Of a stretch of 64,000 nucleotides of DNA, positions 55,393 through 63,961 are shown piece by piece. The position numbers and the translations under genes are program-made. The stretch comes from Cellvibrio fontiphilus_A (GTDB taxonomy: Bacteria > Pseudomonadota > Gammaproteobacteria > Pseudomonadales > Cellvibrionaceae): assembly GCF_042646205.1 (NCBI RefSeq), contig NZ_JBHRTF010000003.1, positions 654,057 through 718,056 of the forward strand. Direction: 5' to 3'. The notes below the pieces were generated by a model. The model ran no database searches. It was not told the origin of the DNA and worked only from the letters and a program-made list of their open reading frames with translations. How positions within the stretch are numbered: the first letter of the stretch is position 1; each line of letters begins with the position of its first letter.

Positions 55393-56901
55393 CTAGTTTT
55401 GACAGCCTTGAAATATCTCTGTGGGATGATCATAAAAATTTATCAGCGACTGTAATAAGCAGGCCTCGCTTCCCAATACCGAATGGGCCACATTTTCACT
55501 GATGTGCAATTGACTAGCGGGCCATTGCGCATGAACTCTGCGCGCCCAATCAACAGGCGTAATCGGATCTAAACTTCCTGCCAATAATAAACTAGGCACC
55601 AGTGGCTCGCTGAGTTGCAGCGGCGATGCTGCGCTCAGGCGATGACATAATTGGTAACGCCACTGATCGCGAGTATATTCCTGCAACAAAGGGTATTGAT
55701 TAACGCTTGCCAGAAAATCTTGTTCACTCATCACCGGGTTATCTGCACAGTCAACCGCAGTGAAAGTTAGGCTATTAAAGTCTGCGCTCATACTTTGGTT
55801 CACAAAAGGCTCCACCAAAGGCTTTATTGCTTCGCGATTGCGCTTTGCAACACCGGTTATTGCCTCAGCAATTTTTAACCAATCTTGCGGCGTATAGGTG
55901 GATGCAAATGCTGCTGACAAAAACCTGTGGTCATTCAACAGGAAATTTATCGGTGCTTCGCCATCCCAGTGTTTAATCGTGATTGCTATCGGGGCTGCGC
56001 GCAAACTGTTCAAGGTTTGCATAAATGCCTGCTGAACTTGCGATTCTGCACTCCCTAATACTGCACTGCATTCAGGCGTTACTGCACAACCGGTGAAAAA
56101 CTTTTGTAAGGCGTCATCCAATACCTGTGGCCAGGTTTGCACACCACCAAAACCTGCGGGATAAACGGAATCCAACACCATTGATTGTAATTTCGCTTGT
56201 TGCGGTTCCAGCGCTTCCTGCCGCGCAATTTCCAATGCCAAGCGAGTGCCGTAGGAAACCCCCAAAATATTCCATTTTTCATAACCAAGCAGATTGATCA
56301 GCGTCCGAACATCTCGCGCAGATTCAATACTGCTAAAGTGACGATAATCCAGCGCAGGATTTGCCTTTACTGCGTCATCAAAACATTCATACGCCAGTTG
56401 CTGACCCAGCGCCAACTCTTCAGTCAGCGAAGTATGTTTAGTTAATAAACTCTGGTTGGTGCGATTGTATTCTGCACAAACCAATGCTGGCTTGCTGTGC
56501 CCGGTACCGCGCGTATCAATCAAAATAATATCGCGTTTGATGTCTGCATAACGCTGCCAACTCAACCAACTTTTTACTCCTTCGGTATGCAAACGAGCAC
56601 TGGCACCAGGCCCACCCTGTAAATAAACAACAGGATCCGCACGGCGCTCAGCTGACTCCTCTTTTAAAATCACAACCGGCAAGCGAAAAAAACCTGCTAC
56701 TACCGGCGCATGTAATTCTCCACATACAATCTCAGCAGTCCAATCGGCATCAAACCAGCAAGGCATTTTAAAAAATTGATAACCTTGCGCTGCGCTGCGG
56801 GTTTCAGTAGCCGCTGCGTCTTTATAAAAATAGAAAGAAGCCAACAACAGCATTGCCAGCACAGCAATGCCACTCAAAAAAAAGTAACTATATCTGTACA
56901 T
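55393..56901 (-). CDS. Membrane-anchored S33 family peptidase (TAP-like alpha/beta hydrolase)
   Basis: 502 aa from the ATG at 56901; the longer in-frame start at 56958 would prepend residues to the N-terminal anchor. The first about 25 residues are hydrophobic (FLSGIAVLAMLLLASFYFY), so the protein is exported or membrane-bound. The catalytic serine is S216 (LGVSYGTRLAL), the oxyanion region is YLQGGPGASA, and the C-terminal acid and histidine lie in AGSLDPITPVDWA and ENVAHSVLG. Family members release N-terminal amino acids or tripeptides. Confidence 0.88.
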   Translation of the reverse strand: MYRYSYFFLSGIAVLAMLLLASFYFYKDAAATETRSAAQGYQFFKMPCWFDADWTAEIVCGELHAPVVAGFFRLPVVILKEESAERRADPVVYLQGGPGASARLHTEGVKSWLSWQRYADIKRDIILIDTRGTGHSKPALVCAEYNRTNQSLLTKHTSLTEELALGQQLAYECFDDAVKANPALDYRHFSSIESARDVRTLINLLGYEKWNILGVSYGTRLALEIARQEALEPQQAKLQSMVLDSVYPAGFGGVQTWPQVLDDALQKFFTGCAVTPECSAVLGSAESQVQQAFMQTLNSLRAAPIAITIKHWDGEAPINFLLNDHRFLSAAFASTYTPQDWLKIAEAITGVAKRNREAIKPLVEPFVNQSMSADFNSLTFTAVDCADNPVMSEQDFLASVNQYPLLQEYTRDQWRYQLCHRLSAASPLQLSEPLVPSLLLAGSLDPITPVDWARRVHAQWPASQLHISENVAHSVLGSEACLLQSLINFYDHPTEIFQGCQN

Positions 56902-56905
56902 TGAT

Positions 56906-57592
56906 TTACACCTTTGGCCAGGGCAACAACCATGGCTCTCGCCACTCATCAATGGCATTTAAAAAAGCAGCATCGGAAAAATAACTGCCTTCTTTTGGTA
57001 AGAGCGTATAGCGATATTGCTGCCCAGCCAATTCAAAACCAAGACTATAGGCATGCAAGTAGGTTCGATCTATATGATTGTTTGAGGCTGTATCCGCGTA
57101 GAGCAAATCCCCTACAATTGGGGCGCCAATACTTTTTAATGCCACGCGGATTTGATGGGTTTTGCCAGTGTGAGGTTTTATCAAAAAAAGCCGCCGGCCC
57201 GGTGCAATATTTTTACTAAAAAATTGGGTAATAGCCGGGTTATTGTGGGTGGTCAAAAGCTTAAATGCGCCTCGCCTTGCAGCTGTCATATCGCCCTTAA
57301 TCAACCCTTGTTTTTTGGTTGGTTTTTTTGCACTTATCGCCAAATAAAATTTTTGTATTTCCCGTGCACGGAAAGCGGCTGTTAGCGCGCTATTTGCTGC
57401 GGCTGTTTTTGCAAATACCAACAGCCCGGAAGTAATCTTATCCAATCGGTGTACAGGATAAAGCTCTGCCAAGCCTTGCTGTTGTTTACAGTATTCAAAC
57501 AAGCCCACAGAGCCCGCATCACTATGAAAGCTTACCTCTGGCTTTTTATAGATGACCAGAAACTCACTTGTTTCATCAATCAATTCGTACAT
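56906..57592 (-). CDS. RluA-family RNA pseudouridine synthase
   Basis: 228 aa. The catalytic motif is PVHRLDKITSGLLVFAK (D51) with the downstream PHTGKTHQIRVALKSIGAPIVGD. The short length and lack of an S4 domain place it in the single-domain Rlu group; the target RNA is unknown. It is 4 nt ahead of the peptidase gene on the same strand. Third pseudouridine synthase in 6 kb. Confidence 0.88.
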   Translation of the reverse strand: MYELIDETSEFLVIYKKPEVSFHSDAGSVGLFEYCKQQQGLAELYPVHRLDKITSGLLVFAKTAAANSALTAAFRAREIQKFYLAISAKKPTKKQGLIKGDMTAARRGAFKLLTTHNNPAITQFFSKNIAPGRRLFLIKPHTGKTHQIRVALKSIGAPIVGDLLYADTASNNHIDRTYLHAYSLGFELAGQQYRYTLLPKEGSYFSDAAFLNAIDEWREPWLLPWPKV

Positions 57593-58021
57593 GCAAAACT
57601 CTTATGCCGTGGATGACTGCAGCAGATAAAGATTAATAGAATATTTCAGCTATAAAAGAATAAATATTGAAACTTAAAAAACTAAGCTGGGGCTAGCATC
57701 AATAATTCTCATGACTATAATCAAAACAGGTGTCCGCTACGGCTGTCGTAATGACGGGTTACCCCTAAGAGTGTCTATTTCGACACTCCATGTTTCGATT
57801 TGTGTCCAGCTTGCTGCAGTTTGCAGGAGCGCTCGCGACCAAGCGAACAAACCAATCACCTACAGCCGACGGGCACCTTTTCTTTTCGCGCACACAATCT
57901 TATGCCCTTGTCACGTCGCGTTATTGTCGCCTATTCCTACAGCACTTTGGTATTCATTGCTAATTAGCTTACGCCTATAATCCCCAACCAATTATTTATC
58001 AGGCACAAGTCCCTGCAATCC
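57593..58021. other. 429-base gap between divergent genes
   Basis: Contains no ORF I can support: the 89-codon frame at 57711 has atypical composition. One short hairpin, GAGTGTC / GACACTC, lies at 57769-57788. The left third is AT-rich and probably holds the promoter of the pseudouridine synthase gene; the rest holds the acyltransferase promoter. A small RNA is possible but unproven. Confidence 0.5.
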
Positions 58022-58639
58022 ATGACCGACATCACCAGTGATCGCTACCGCCTTCAACACAAATTGCGCCTGAGCTATATGCCTTGGCTTTACGCCCGAT
58101 TGAAACCTGCCCAACGTCAATGGGCACAGGAGTGGCAGGATGAATGGCAGCGCTATTTGCTGGCGATGGAAACCATTCAGATCGGCAATAATTGTTTTAT
58201 CGCCCCGGAAGCGCGGTTATTTGCCGAACCAGGCCGCCCCATTGTCATCGGTGATGATTCTTACATAGCAGCAGACTGTGTCATTCATGGCCCCATCAAT
58301 ATCGGCAAGGGAGTCTCCATCAATCACCACGTCTGCCTGGATGGCGGCAGCAAGGGCATCCAAATCGGCGATCATAGCCGCCTTGCAGCTTACAGCCACG
58401 CCTATGCGTTTAATCATGGCATGGAATCAGAGCGACTCATCAGTGCACAACCAGTCACCTCCAAGGGCATTTGCATCGGCAGGGATGTTTGGATTGGGGC
58501 CAATGCGGGCATAGTGGATGGAGTAAGCATTGGCGATTATGCAGTAGTTGGCATGAATAGCCTGGTGTCAAAATCGGTAGCGGATTACAGCAAAGTTGCA
58601 GGAAATCCAGCCAAAGTGATTGGATCACGCAAAAAATAA
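58022..58639 (+). CDS. Hexapeptide-repeat acyltransferase
   Basis: 205 aa. The left-handed beta-helix is built from hexapeptides from about 55 on (IGNNCFIAPEARL, IGDDSYIAADCVIHGPINIG, then IGRDVWIGANAGIVDGVSIGDYAVVG). The last motif VSKSVADYSKVAGNPAKVIG is the typical acetyltransferase end. It should transfer an acyl group from CoA to a sugar or amino sugar; the acceptor is unknown. Stands alone. Confidence 0.87.
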   Translation: MTDITSDRYRLQHKLRLSYMPWLYARLKPAQRQWAQEWQDEWQRYLLAMETIQIGNNCFIAPEARLFAEPGRPIVIGDDSYIAADCVIHGPINIGKGVSINHHVCLDGGSKGIQIGDHSRLAAYSHAYAFNHGMESERLISAQPVTSKGICIGRDVWIGANAGIVDGVSIGDYAVVGMNSLVSKSVADYSKVAGNPAKVIGSRKK

Positions 58640-58647
58640 CTCTTTCG

Positions 58648-58675
58648 TTACGAATATTGACGCCAATATTCGTAA
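58648..58675. repeat. Perfect 12-bp inverted repeat
   Basis: TTACGAATATTG-ACGC-CAATATTCGTAA lies 9 bases after the acyltransferase stop and 47 bases before the next gene. No T-run follows, so it is not an obvious terminator; it could equally be an operator for the downstream gene. Confidence 0.8.
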
Positions 58676-58721
58676 TTCACCTCGTAAAATACCCCTTTCC
58701 AATTTGTGGAGCTAAATACAG

Positions 58722-60260
58722 ATGGCAGATATGCACTGGGCACTCAAACTGCTCACCTGGTTGGAAGTCACCTTCATCACGGTTGTTGGTTTAATCTTGC
58801 TCACACTGGCGATTATGTATATCGCCGACATTACCCAGAACACCCACACCATCCGTAAAAATTACCCACTCATAGGTCGTTTTCGCTATTTCTTTGAAAA
58901 TCTGGGCGAGTTTTTCCGCCAATACTTTTATGCCCAAGACCGCGAGGAGTTGCCATTTAACCGCGCTGATCGCTCTTGGGTTTATCGCGCCGCGAAAAAC
59001 GTGGATAGCAACATAGGTTTTGGCTCCACGCTTGACCTGAACAAGCCCGGTACCCTGCTCTTTCTGAACTCCCCCTTCCCGGTACAGGAGGAAGGCGCGC
59101 TGATTGCCGCTCCCGTAACACTTGGCCCATTTTGCGCATCGCCTTACACCACCAATTCAATCTTCAACATTTCAGGTATGAGCTACGGAGCCATCTCCAA
59201 ACCAGCGATATTGGCACTATCACGAGGCGCCGCCAAAGCGGGCTGCTGGCTCAATACTGGCGAAGGCGGTTTGTCGCCTTACCACTTAGAGGGTAATTGC
59301 GATTTAGTATTCCAAATAGGAACCGCCAAATACGGAGTGCGGGATTTACTGGGCAATTTAAGCGATAAGCACTTGCGGGAACTCGCCGCCAAACCGCAAA
59401 TCAAAATGTTTGAAATCAAACTGAGTCAAGGTGCCAAACCTGGCAAAGGCGGCATATTGCCTGCAGAGAAAGTGTCGGCCGAAGTAGCCGCTATTCGCGG
59501 AATAACTGAGGGCAATGCGTCAATAAGCCCTAACGGGCACACAGATATCCACTCGGTAGATGATCTGTTAGCCATGATTAATCATATTCGCGACGTAACC
59601 GGTAAGCCGGTTGGTTTCAAAGCAGTCTTAGGTGAAAAAACCTGGTTAATTGATTTGATTAAAGCAATTCAGCAGCAGGGAATTGAGTCAGCGCCTGACT
59701 TCATAACACTTGACAGTGCCGATGGTGGCAGCGGCGCGGCGCCGCAACCGTTACTAGATCATGTGGGCTTGCCGATTAAGGAAACACTGCCATGGCTTGC
59801 AGTGCTTTTGGAACAGGCAGGCCTTAAAGAACGCATCAAAATTATCGTTGCCGGCAAATTAATCACACCGCATATGGTCGCCTGGGCGCTTGCCTGCGGT
59901 GCCGATTTTGTAAATAGCGCGCGCGGTTTCATGTTTGCACTAGGTTGCATTCAAGCATTGCAGTGCCACAAAAATACCTGCCCGACCGGCATAACAACCC
60001 ACAATATAAAACTGCAAAAAGGTTTGGACCCTACAGACAAGGCAGAGCGAGTTGCCGCCTATCAACAAAACCTCACCAAAAGTGTTGCCATGATTGCGCA
60101 CTCCTGTGGTTTGACCGAACCACGGCAATTGCGTATGCGGCACCTGCGCGTCATCAATGGCGATGGTTTTTCTGTGCCTTGGGAAACTATCAATCCCCAA
60201 CCTTTATTATTTACCACACATGAAACTAGCAAAGTGAATGAAGCATCACGCAACCTTTGA
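58722..60260 (+). CDS. FMN-binding glutamate-synthase-like protein, membrane-anchored
   Basis: 512 aa. The N-terminal about 40 residues include a transmembrane segment (LLTWLEVTFITVVGLILLTLAIMYIA). The body is the FMN/Fe-S barrel of glutamate synthase: FNISGMSYGAISKPAI, NTGEGGLSPYH, SQGAKPGKGGILP, DSADGGSGAAPQ, and a cluster GCIQALQCHKNTCPTG for a [3Fe-4S] centre. The glutaminase and linker parts of GltB are absent, so it is not a normal glutamate synthase. The electron donor and acceptor are unknown. Confidence 0.88.
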   Translation: MADMHWALKLLTWLEVTFITVVGLILLTLAIMYIADITQNTHTIRKNYPLIGRFRYFFENLGEFFRQYFYAQDREELPFNRADRSWVYRAAKNVDSNIGFGSTLDLNKPGTLLFLNSPFPVQEEGALIAAPVTLGPFCASPYTTNSIFNISGMSYGAISKPAILALSRGAAKAGCWLNTGEGGLSPYHLEGNCDLVFQIGTAKYGVRDLLGNLSDKHLRELAAKPQIKMFEIKLSQGAKPGKGGILPAEKVSAEVAAIRGITEGNASISPNGHTDIHSVDDLLAMINHIRDVTGKPVGFKAVLGEKTWLIDLIKAIQQQGIESAPDFITLDSADGGSGAAPQPLLDHVGLPIKETLPWLAVLLEQAGLKERIKIIVAGKLITPHMVAWALACGADFVNSARGFMFALGCIQALQCHKNTCPTGITTHNIKLQKGLDPTDKAERVAAYQQNLTKSVAMIAHSCGLTEPRQLRMRHLRVINGDGFSVPWETINPQPLLFTTHETSKVNEASRNL

Positions 60261-60284
60261 TTATCGTTAGCGCAGGAGTTTTTT

Positions 60285-60869
60285 ATGAACAGATACAAAC
60301 TGATAACAGTAATTGCTTTATTTGCCGTAGCGAATATCAGTTACGCACAATATGCCCCGCTTAATGTTGTCTCCGATACCAAAAAAGTTGTTGCCACTGA
60401 AGAAAAAGAAATCAGTATAAAAGAATTAAGTTGGATGGATAAAAGCAAAATGGAGCAAGAGATAACCAGCGTGAGCGAACTTGCACAAACTAAAATTGGT
60501 AGCAATATTCGTCGGGATCTTTCCGACTTGCACACGCTGCAGCGCTTGGTGAATGGCAATTGGATTGCGCGCGATGATTACAAAACCCAACAGGCAATGG
60601 GCGTTGTACTCGGTAACGTTTTGTTAGCCGATTTCCCCCACACATTTGAATGGAAAGTTTACGAAGATGCCGTTGGACGCAGCCGTGCGCTCTGTGTAAA
60701 AAACACTAAAGAATGTTTATTCCCGGTGACCATGCTGTCTCGTCGCATGGAAATTGGCTCAACGCCTGATGTGCGCAAAATTTATGATGACGCCATTTTG
60801 TTGATGGAAAAACACTTACCTAAACTACCATACGATGGTGGCATCATGTATCGATTGCCGCGTAACTAG
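60285..60869 (+). CDS. Exported protein of unknown function
   Basis: 194 aa with a Sec signal peptide (MNRYKLITVIALFAVANISYAQ, cut near 21). The mature part is charged, then has IRRDLSDLHTLQRLVNGNWIARDDYKTQQAMGVVLGNVLL and a C-terminal region with two cysteines (ALCVKNTKECLF). I recognise no catalytic motif. It starts 24 nt after the flavoprotein gene with a strong AGGAG site, so they are probably cotranscribed. Confidence 0.75.
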   Translation: MNRYKLITVIALFAVANISYAQYAPLNVVSDTKKVVATEEKEISIKELSWMDKSKMEQEITSVSELAQTKIGSNIRRDLSDLHTLQRLVNGNWIARDDYKTQQAMGVVLGNVLLADFPHTFEWKVYEDAVGRSRALCVKNTKECLFPVTMLSRRMEIGSTPDVRKIYDDAILLMEKHLPKLPYDGGIMYRLPRN

Positions 60870-60904
60870 CGGCTTGATGGATGGAGTTCAAGTCACTATA
60901 ATTC

Positions 60905-61135
60905 GCGAACCCCTCAGGGGAGTAATCTGCTCAAACTACTTGATAATCATTACCGCTAAAATCAGTAATTGTTATCTGTAATTCCGAGCGTTTTTGTCAA
61001 CATACTTGCTTTACTCTTACAAAAGAGATTCACGAAGCATGGCAAAAACGTCCTCTATGTGGCGATAAATCGCCCTGCATATGGGATTGATGAGACCTGA
61101 GATACCACTGCAGCCCCGGGCGGGATGCGGTGATA
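60905..61135 (+). ncRNA. yybP-ykoY (manganese) riboswitch
   Basis: Upstream of a GDT1/TMEM165 family gene. The family marks are present in order: CTCAGGGGAGTAATCTGC (with GGGGAGTA at 60917-60924), GTCAACATACTT at 60996 and GAGACC at 61092-61097. These match the conserved core of the Mn2+-sensing yybP-ykoY class. It should switch on translation or transcription of the exporter when manganese is high. Boundaries are approximate. Confidence 0.82.
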
Positions 61136-61158
61136 TCTCATGTATTTCATTCCCGCCC
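61098..61158 (+). promoter_or_regulatory. Probable expression platform of the Mn riboswitch
   Basis: Two pairings appear to compete. One hairpin is TGAGATA...TATCTCA (61098-61104 with 61134-61140), extended by CAC/GTG and GC/GC pairs. The other is GGGCGGGA (61118-61125) with TCCCGCCC (61151-61158), just before the ATG at 61169. The strand 61118-61125 lies in the loop of the first hairpin, so the two are mutually exclusive or form a pseudoknot. There is no T-run, so control is probably translational. Confidence 0.6.
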
Positions 61159-61168
61159 TGGTATTGTT

Positions 61169-61738
61169 ATGGAAGCGTTCCTCAGCTCAACCCTCGCCGT
61201 TGCCATCGCAGAAATTGGCGATAAAACGCAGTTGCTCGCATTATTTCTCGCTGCCCGTTATGGCCGGCCTTACATTATTAGCCTGGGCGTATTGATCGCT
61301 ACATTGGTTAATCATGCACTCTCAGCCTGGCTCGGCGCACTACTTGCCGATGTAATTCCTGAGCAGTGGATCCCTTGGATTATTAGCATCAGCTTTTTTG
61401 CAATTGCGCTGTGGTTATTAATTCCCGATAAAGAAGACGATGACATGGGGCGTTTTGCGCAATACGGCCCTTTTGTAGCGACATTAGTGTTGTTTTTTCT
61501 GGCGGAAATTGGCGATAAAACCCAAATTGCCACGGTGATTCTTGCAGCAAAATTCAGTGCCGATATGTGGATGACTGCAGCGGTCATTGCCGGCACAACA
61601 CTGGGCATGTTGTTAGCAAATGTGCCAATTATTTTTGCCGGAAAATGGCTCATGGACAAACTGCCACTCGGCTTCGCACACAAAGCAGCCTGTGTGCTAT
61701 TTATTCTGTTAGGCATTGTGACGCTGCTGCGCGCCTGA
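61169..61738 (+). CDS. GDT1/TMEM165 (UPF0016) family cation exporter
   Basis: 189 aa from the ATG at 61169; an in-frame reading from 61130 begins inside the riboswitch. Two copies of the family motif E-x-G-D-K-T occur: at 15-20 (AEIGDKTQLLALF) and at 113-118 (AEIGDKTQIATVI), in two repeats of three helices. Members export Mn2+ and sometimes Ca2+. A manganese riboswitch upstream supports Mn2+ as the substrate. Confidence 0.92.
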   Translation: MEAFLSSTLAVAIAEIGDKTQLLALFLAARYGRPYIISLGVLIATLVNHALSAWLGALLADVIPEQWIPWIISISFFAIALWLLIPDKEDDDMGRFAQYGPFVATLVLFFLAEIGDKTQIATVILAAKFSADMWMTAAVIAGTTLGMLLANVPIIFAGKWLMDKLPLGFAHKAACVLFILLGIVTLLRA

Positions 61739-61783
61739 TCAAGCCTCGCGACGAGTGGAAAATAAAAGACTGGAAAAAACTTA

Positions 61784-62491
61784 TCAGTTTTTTAGATACC
61801 AATCGTCGCGATAGGTTTTAACCAAATCCGGGTAAAGCACTGTCATCACAGTAGCGATTAAACCGTTCGCAAACCCTTCCGGGAATGTCATCAAAATAAA
61901 TACAAAAAAATGCTCTTGCGTATTTTTTAAATGTATCTCACTACCCGTAATCGCAAATAATAAAATGGCACTCACCCCGATCAGCAGGCAACTTAGCATC
62001 GCACCAAAGAAACCCACTCCCCAGAAATAGGTGAACGGATTTTTAAATTTCCATCGATCAACCAACCACAACACGCACCAAGCCCAACTTGCTGGCACCA
62101 ATACGCTTAAACAGAAATCTACAGGTACTGTGCTTAGCTCAAATTGAGCAAGCGCCATATCCCAATCCATGTGAAAGCTGCGCAGTGGTAATTGATAAAG
62201 CTCCAGAGCGACAAGTGCGCAGGCGCCGATAATCAACGCAAAACTCCAGCCAAACACCATGGTAGTAACCGTCATCAATAGCGGATGGATAGCAATGGTT
62301 CCACGCACGTCCACTTGCAACAGCCACAAAAACGCCAACGCCAGAACAGCGGCAAACATAATATGCTGGCGTGTTTGGCTAACCAGTAGCTGCTGCCATG
62401 GCGCATGCCGGATAGCTACCAACAATAGCGGCAAGCCAAGCAAGGTGCTTAGCCAGAAAAGCGCGCTGTCAGGCGGGAGAAGTAGGTTCAT
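61784..62491 (-). CDS. CbiM-like energy-coupling permease family protein
   Basis: 235 aa with about seven transmembrane segments. The helices and the ending FVFILMTFPEGFANGLIATVMTVLYPDLVKTY resemble the CbiM-like/ECF transporter permease family found as stand-alone genes in Pseudomonas. No ATPase or cobalt-site subunit (CbiN, CbiQ, CbiO) is adjacent, so transport is uncertain. It is 12 nt after the HIT gene on the same strand. Confidence 0.78.
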   Translation of the reverse strand: MNLLLPPDSALFWLSTLLGLPLLLVAIRHAPWQQLLVSQTRQHIMFAAVLALAFLWLLQVDVRGTIAIHPLLMTVTTMVFGWSFALIIGACALVALELYQLPLRSFHMDWDMALAQFELSTVPVDFCLSVLVPASWAWCVLWLVDRWKFKNPFTYFWGVGFFGAMLSCLLIGVSAILLFAITGSEIHLKNTQEHFFVFILMTFPEGFANGLIATVMTVLYPDLVKTYRDDWYLKN

Positions 62492-62503
62492 AAACCGGGA
62501 AAT

Positions 62504-62923
62504 TTAACCTTGTGCTTCGCTGTACCCCTGTTGTTGTAATACAGAACGAATAGCTGCTGCCGTCTGCTGCAGTGCTTGCTGGGCTGCATTTTTTGCAAAC
62601 GCAAAACTTAAATCGTCCATTGAATCCATGGGCACCAAATGAATATGAGTGTGTGGCACTTCCAAACCGGCAATCATCATGCCCACGCGGGTTGCAGGAA
62701 ACGCAACCTTTAAAGCATTACCGATTTTTGAGCTCACTTGCATAAGGTGCGCAGCAATCTCTAATGGCAAATCCGTCCATTGATCTATTTCTGCGCGGGG
62801 AATAACCAATACATGCCCTTGACGAATGGGCTGGATGGTTAAAATGGCGACGGCTTTGTCATCCTGCCACACAAAATTCCCGGGGATTTTTCCTTCCATA
62901 ATCAGGGTGAATACACTTGCCAT
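62504..62923 (-). CDS. HIT family nucleotide hydrolase
   Basis: 139 aa, histidine triad motif in VPHTHIHLVPM and an N-terminal F-x-L-I-M-EGKIPGNFVWQDDKAVAILTIQPIRQGHVLVIPRAE, which is the standard HIT start. Such proteins hydrolyse nucleoside phosphoramidates or dinucleoside polyphosphates. Confidence 0.94.
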   Translation of the reverse strand: MASVFTLIMEGKIPGNFVWQDDKAVAILTIQPIRQGHVLVIPRAEIDQWTDLPLEIAAHLMQVSSKIGNALKVAFPATRVGMMIAGLEVPHTHIHLVPMDSMDDLSFAFAKNAAQQALQQTAAAIRSVLQQQGYSEAQG

Positions 62924-62985
62924 ATTATTGCTTCCTAATTTGATGATATTGATCTGCTGTATTTCAGCGAATAAATAGTGTCAGA

Positions 62986-63831
62986 TTAATAGATCGCCAC
63001 ACCGCGCCGCAAAAATTCACGGGCGAGTATTTCGTCTACCTGATGAATATTTTCATCGCGAAACTCAATAAACGCGACCTTGTGTTTTTTATAGAGCTGA
63101 TGTTTTTCCAACTCTTCACCGATGACGGCGGCGCGATTTTGCTCCTGTCCCAACTGGTCCGCCCAGCACTCCACACACAGTGCCAATTCCGGCAAATAAA
63201 AATCCGCTAGCGCATAATCGAGGCCCCATTGGAGCCGATAGTCGCGCGCGTGAATAGTGCGCGTTAAATACAACCAGTTATCCACGCGTCGCTGCATGGC
63301 GTTATTCACTGGGTGACCATCTAACGCCGGGTGCTGCACTGCGATTGGTGCATCACCCAGCAATTGCATCAATGCATCAATAATTTCCGGCTCATCCAAC
63401 AGTGTCTCTGGCCAGGTTACAAAAGGAATGCCTGACTCCGCCTCATGTTGTTGCCCCCCTAACATCTTGCCGCGATCAGCAAGCTGCCAGCCGCGCACAT
63501 AGCGTTTAATGAGACCCTTTTCGGCGAGCAGCAAATTAACCAAACGTGCAGGGATATCCCATTTGTGCGCAAGATTAGTCGCGCTCAGTGGAGCCTCGGG
63601 CAAGAGTTTCAATAGAGGATGGTGCTGGATGGATTCTGGCCAGGCAATGTATTCACCAAACTTGGGATGATTGACATAAATGCCACCTTCAAACTTACCC
63701 TTTTCAGTGAGCTGCCAATGGTTATCCACTTTTACAATCCAGCCACCACTGGTGAGCAGAATAAACAGCTCCTTGCTTTCCTTACCTATCTGGCGCGCTA
63801 GCGCGGTCGTGGAGATATGCTTTTCAGCCAT
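62986..63831 (-). CDS. Conserved protein with winged-helix-like repeats and nuclease-like C-terminus
   Basis: 281 aa. The N-terminal half has two similar modules with helix-turn-helix character: ISTTALARQIG...GGWIVKVDNHWQLTEKGKFEGG and LSATNLAHKWD...RGWQLADRGKMLGGQ, each followed by a TWPE or AWPE motif. The C-terminal part resembles PD-(D/E)XK folds: LQWGLDYALADFYLPELALCVECW, then HKVAFIEFRDENIHQVDEILAREFL, though the expected lysine is not obvious. Family function is unknown. The IS end lies 64 bases upstream. Confidence 0.72.
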   Translation of the reverse strand: MAEKHISTTALARQIGKESKELFILLTSGGWIVKVDNHWQLTEKGKFEGGIYVNHPKFGEYIAWPESIQHHPLLKLLPEAPLSATNLAHKWDIPARLVNLLLAEKGLIKRYVRGWQLADRGKMLGGQQHEAESGIPFVTWPETLLDEPEIIDALMQLLGDAPIAVQHPALDGHPVNNAMQRRVDNWLYLTRTIHARDYRLQWGLDYALADFYLPELALCVECWADQLGQEQNRAAVIGEELEKHQLYKKHKVAFIEFRDENIHQVDEILAREFLRRGVAIY

Positions 63832-63930
63832 AAAACACCCTGTGAAACCAGCAGAATCAATTCAAACAATGCCCTTGAGTGTAACGCCAGCCGCGTGTCC
63901 CGTCCTAAAATAAGTTGACGGTTTTTGTTT

Positions 63931-63961
63931 AAGCCAGCTCCTACAAAGAGCTGGCTTTTTC
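63931..63961 (+). terminator. Hairpin with T-run at IS end
   Basis: AAGCCAGCTC-CTACAAA-GAGCTGGCTTTTT, overlapping the transposase stop codon. Its orientation would stop plus-strand transcription entering the element from the chromosome. Confidence 0.75.

Noticed and set aside
57711..57980. 89-codon frame in the 429-base gap
   Set aside because: Atypical composition, no ribosome site and no recognisable domain; treated as non-coding.
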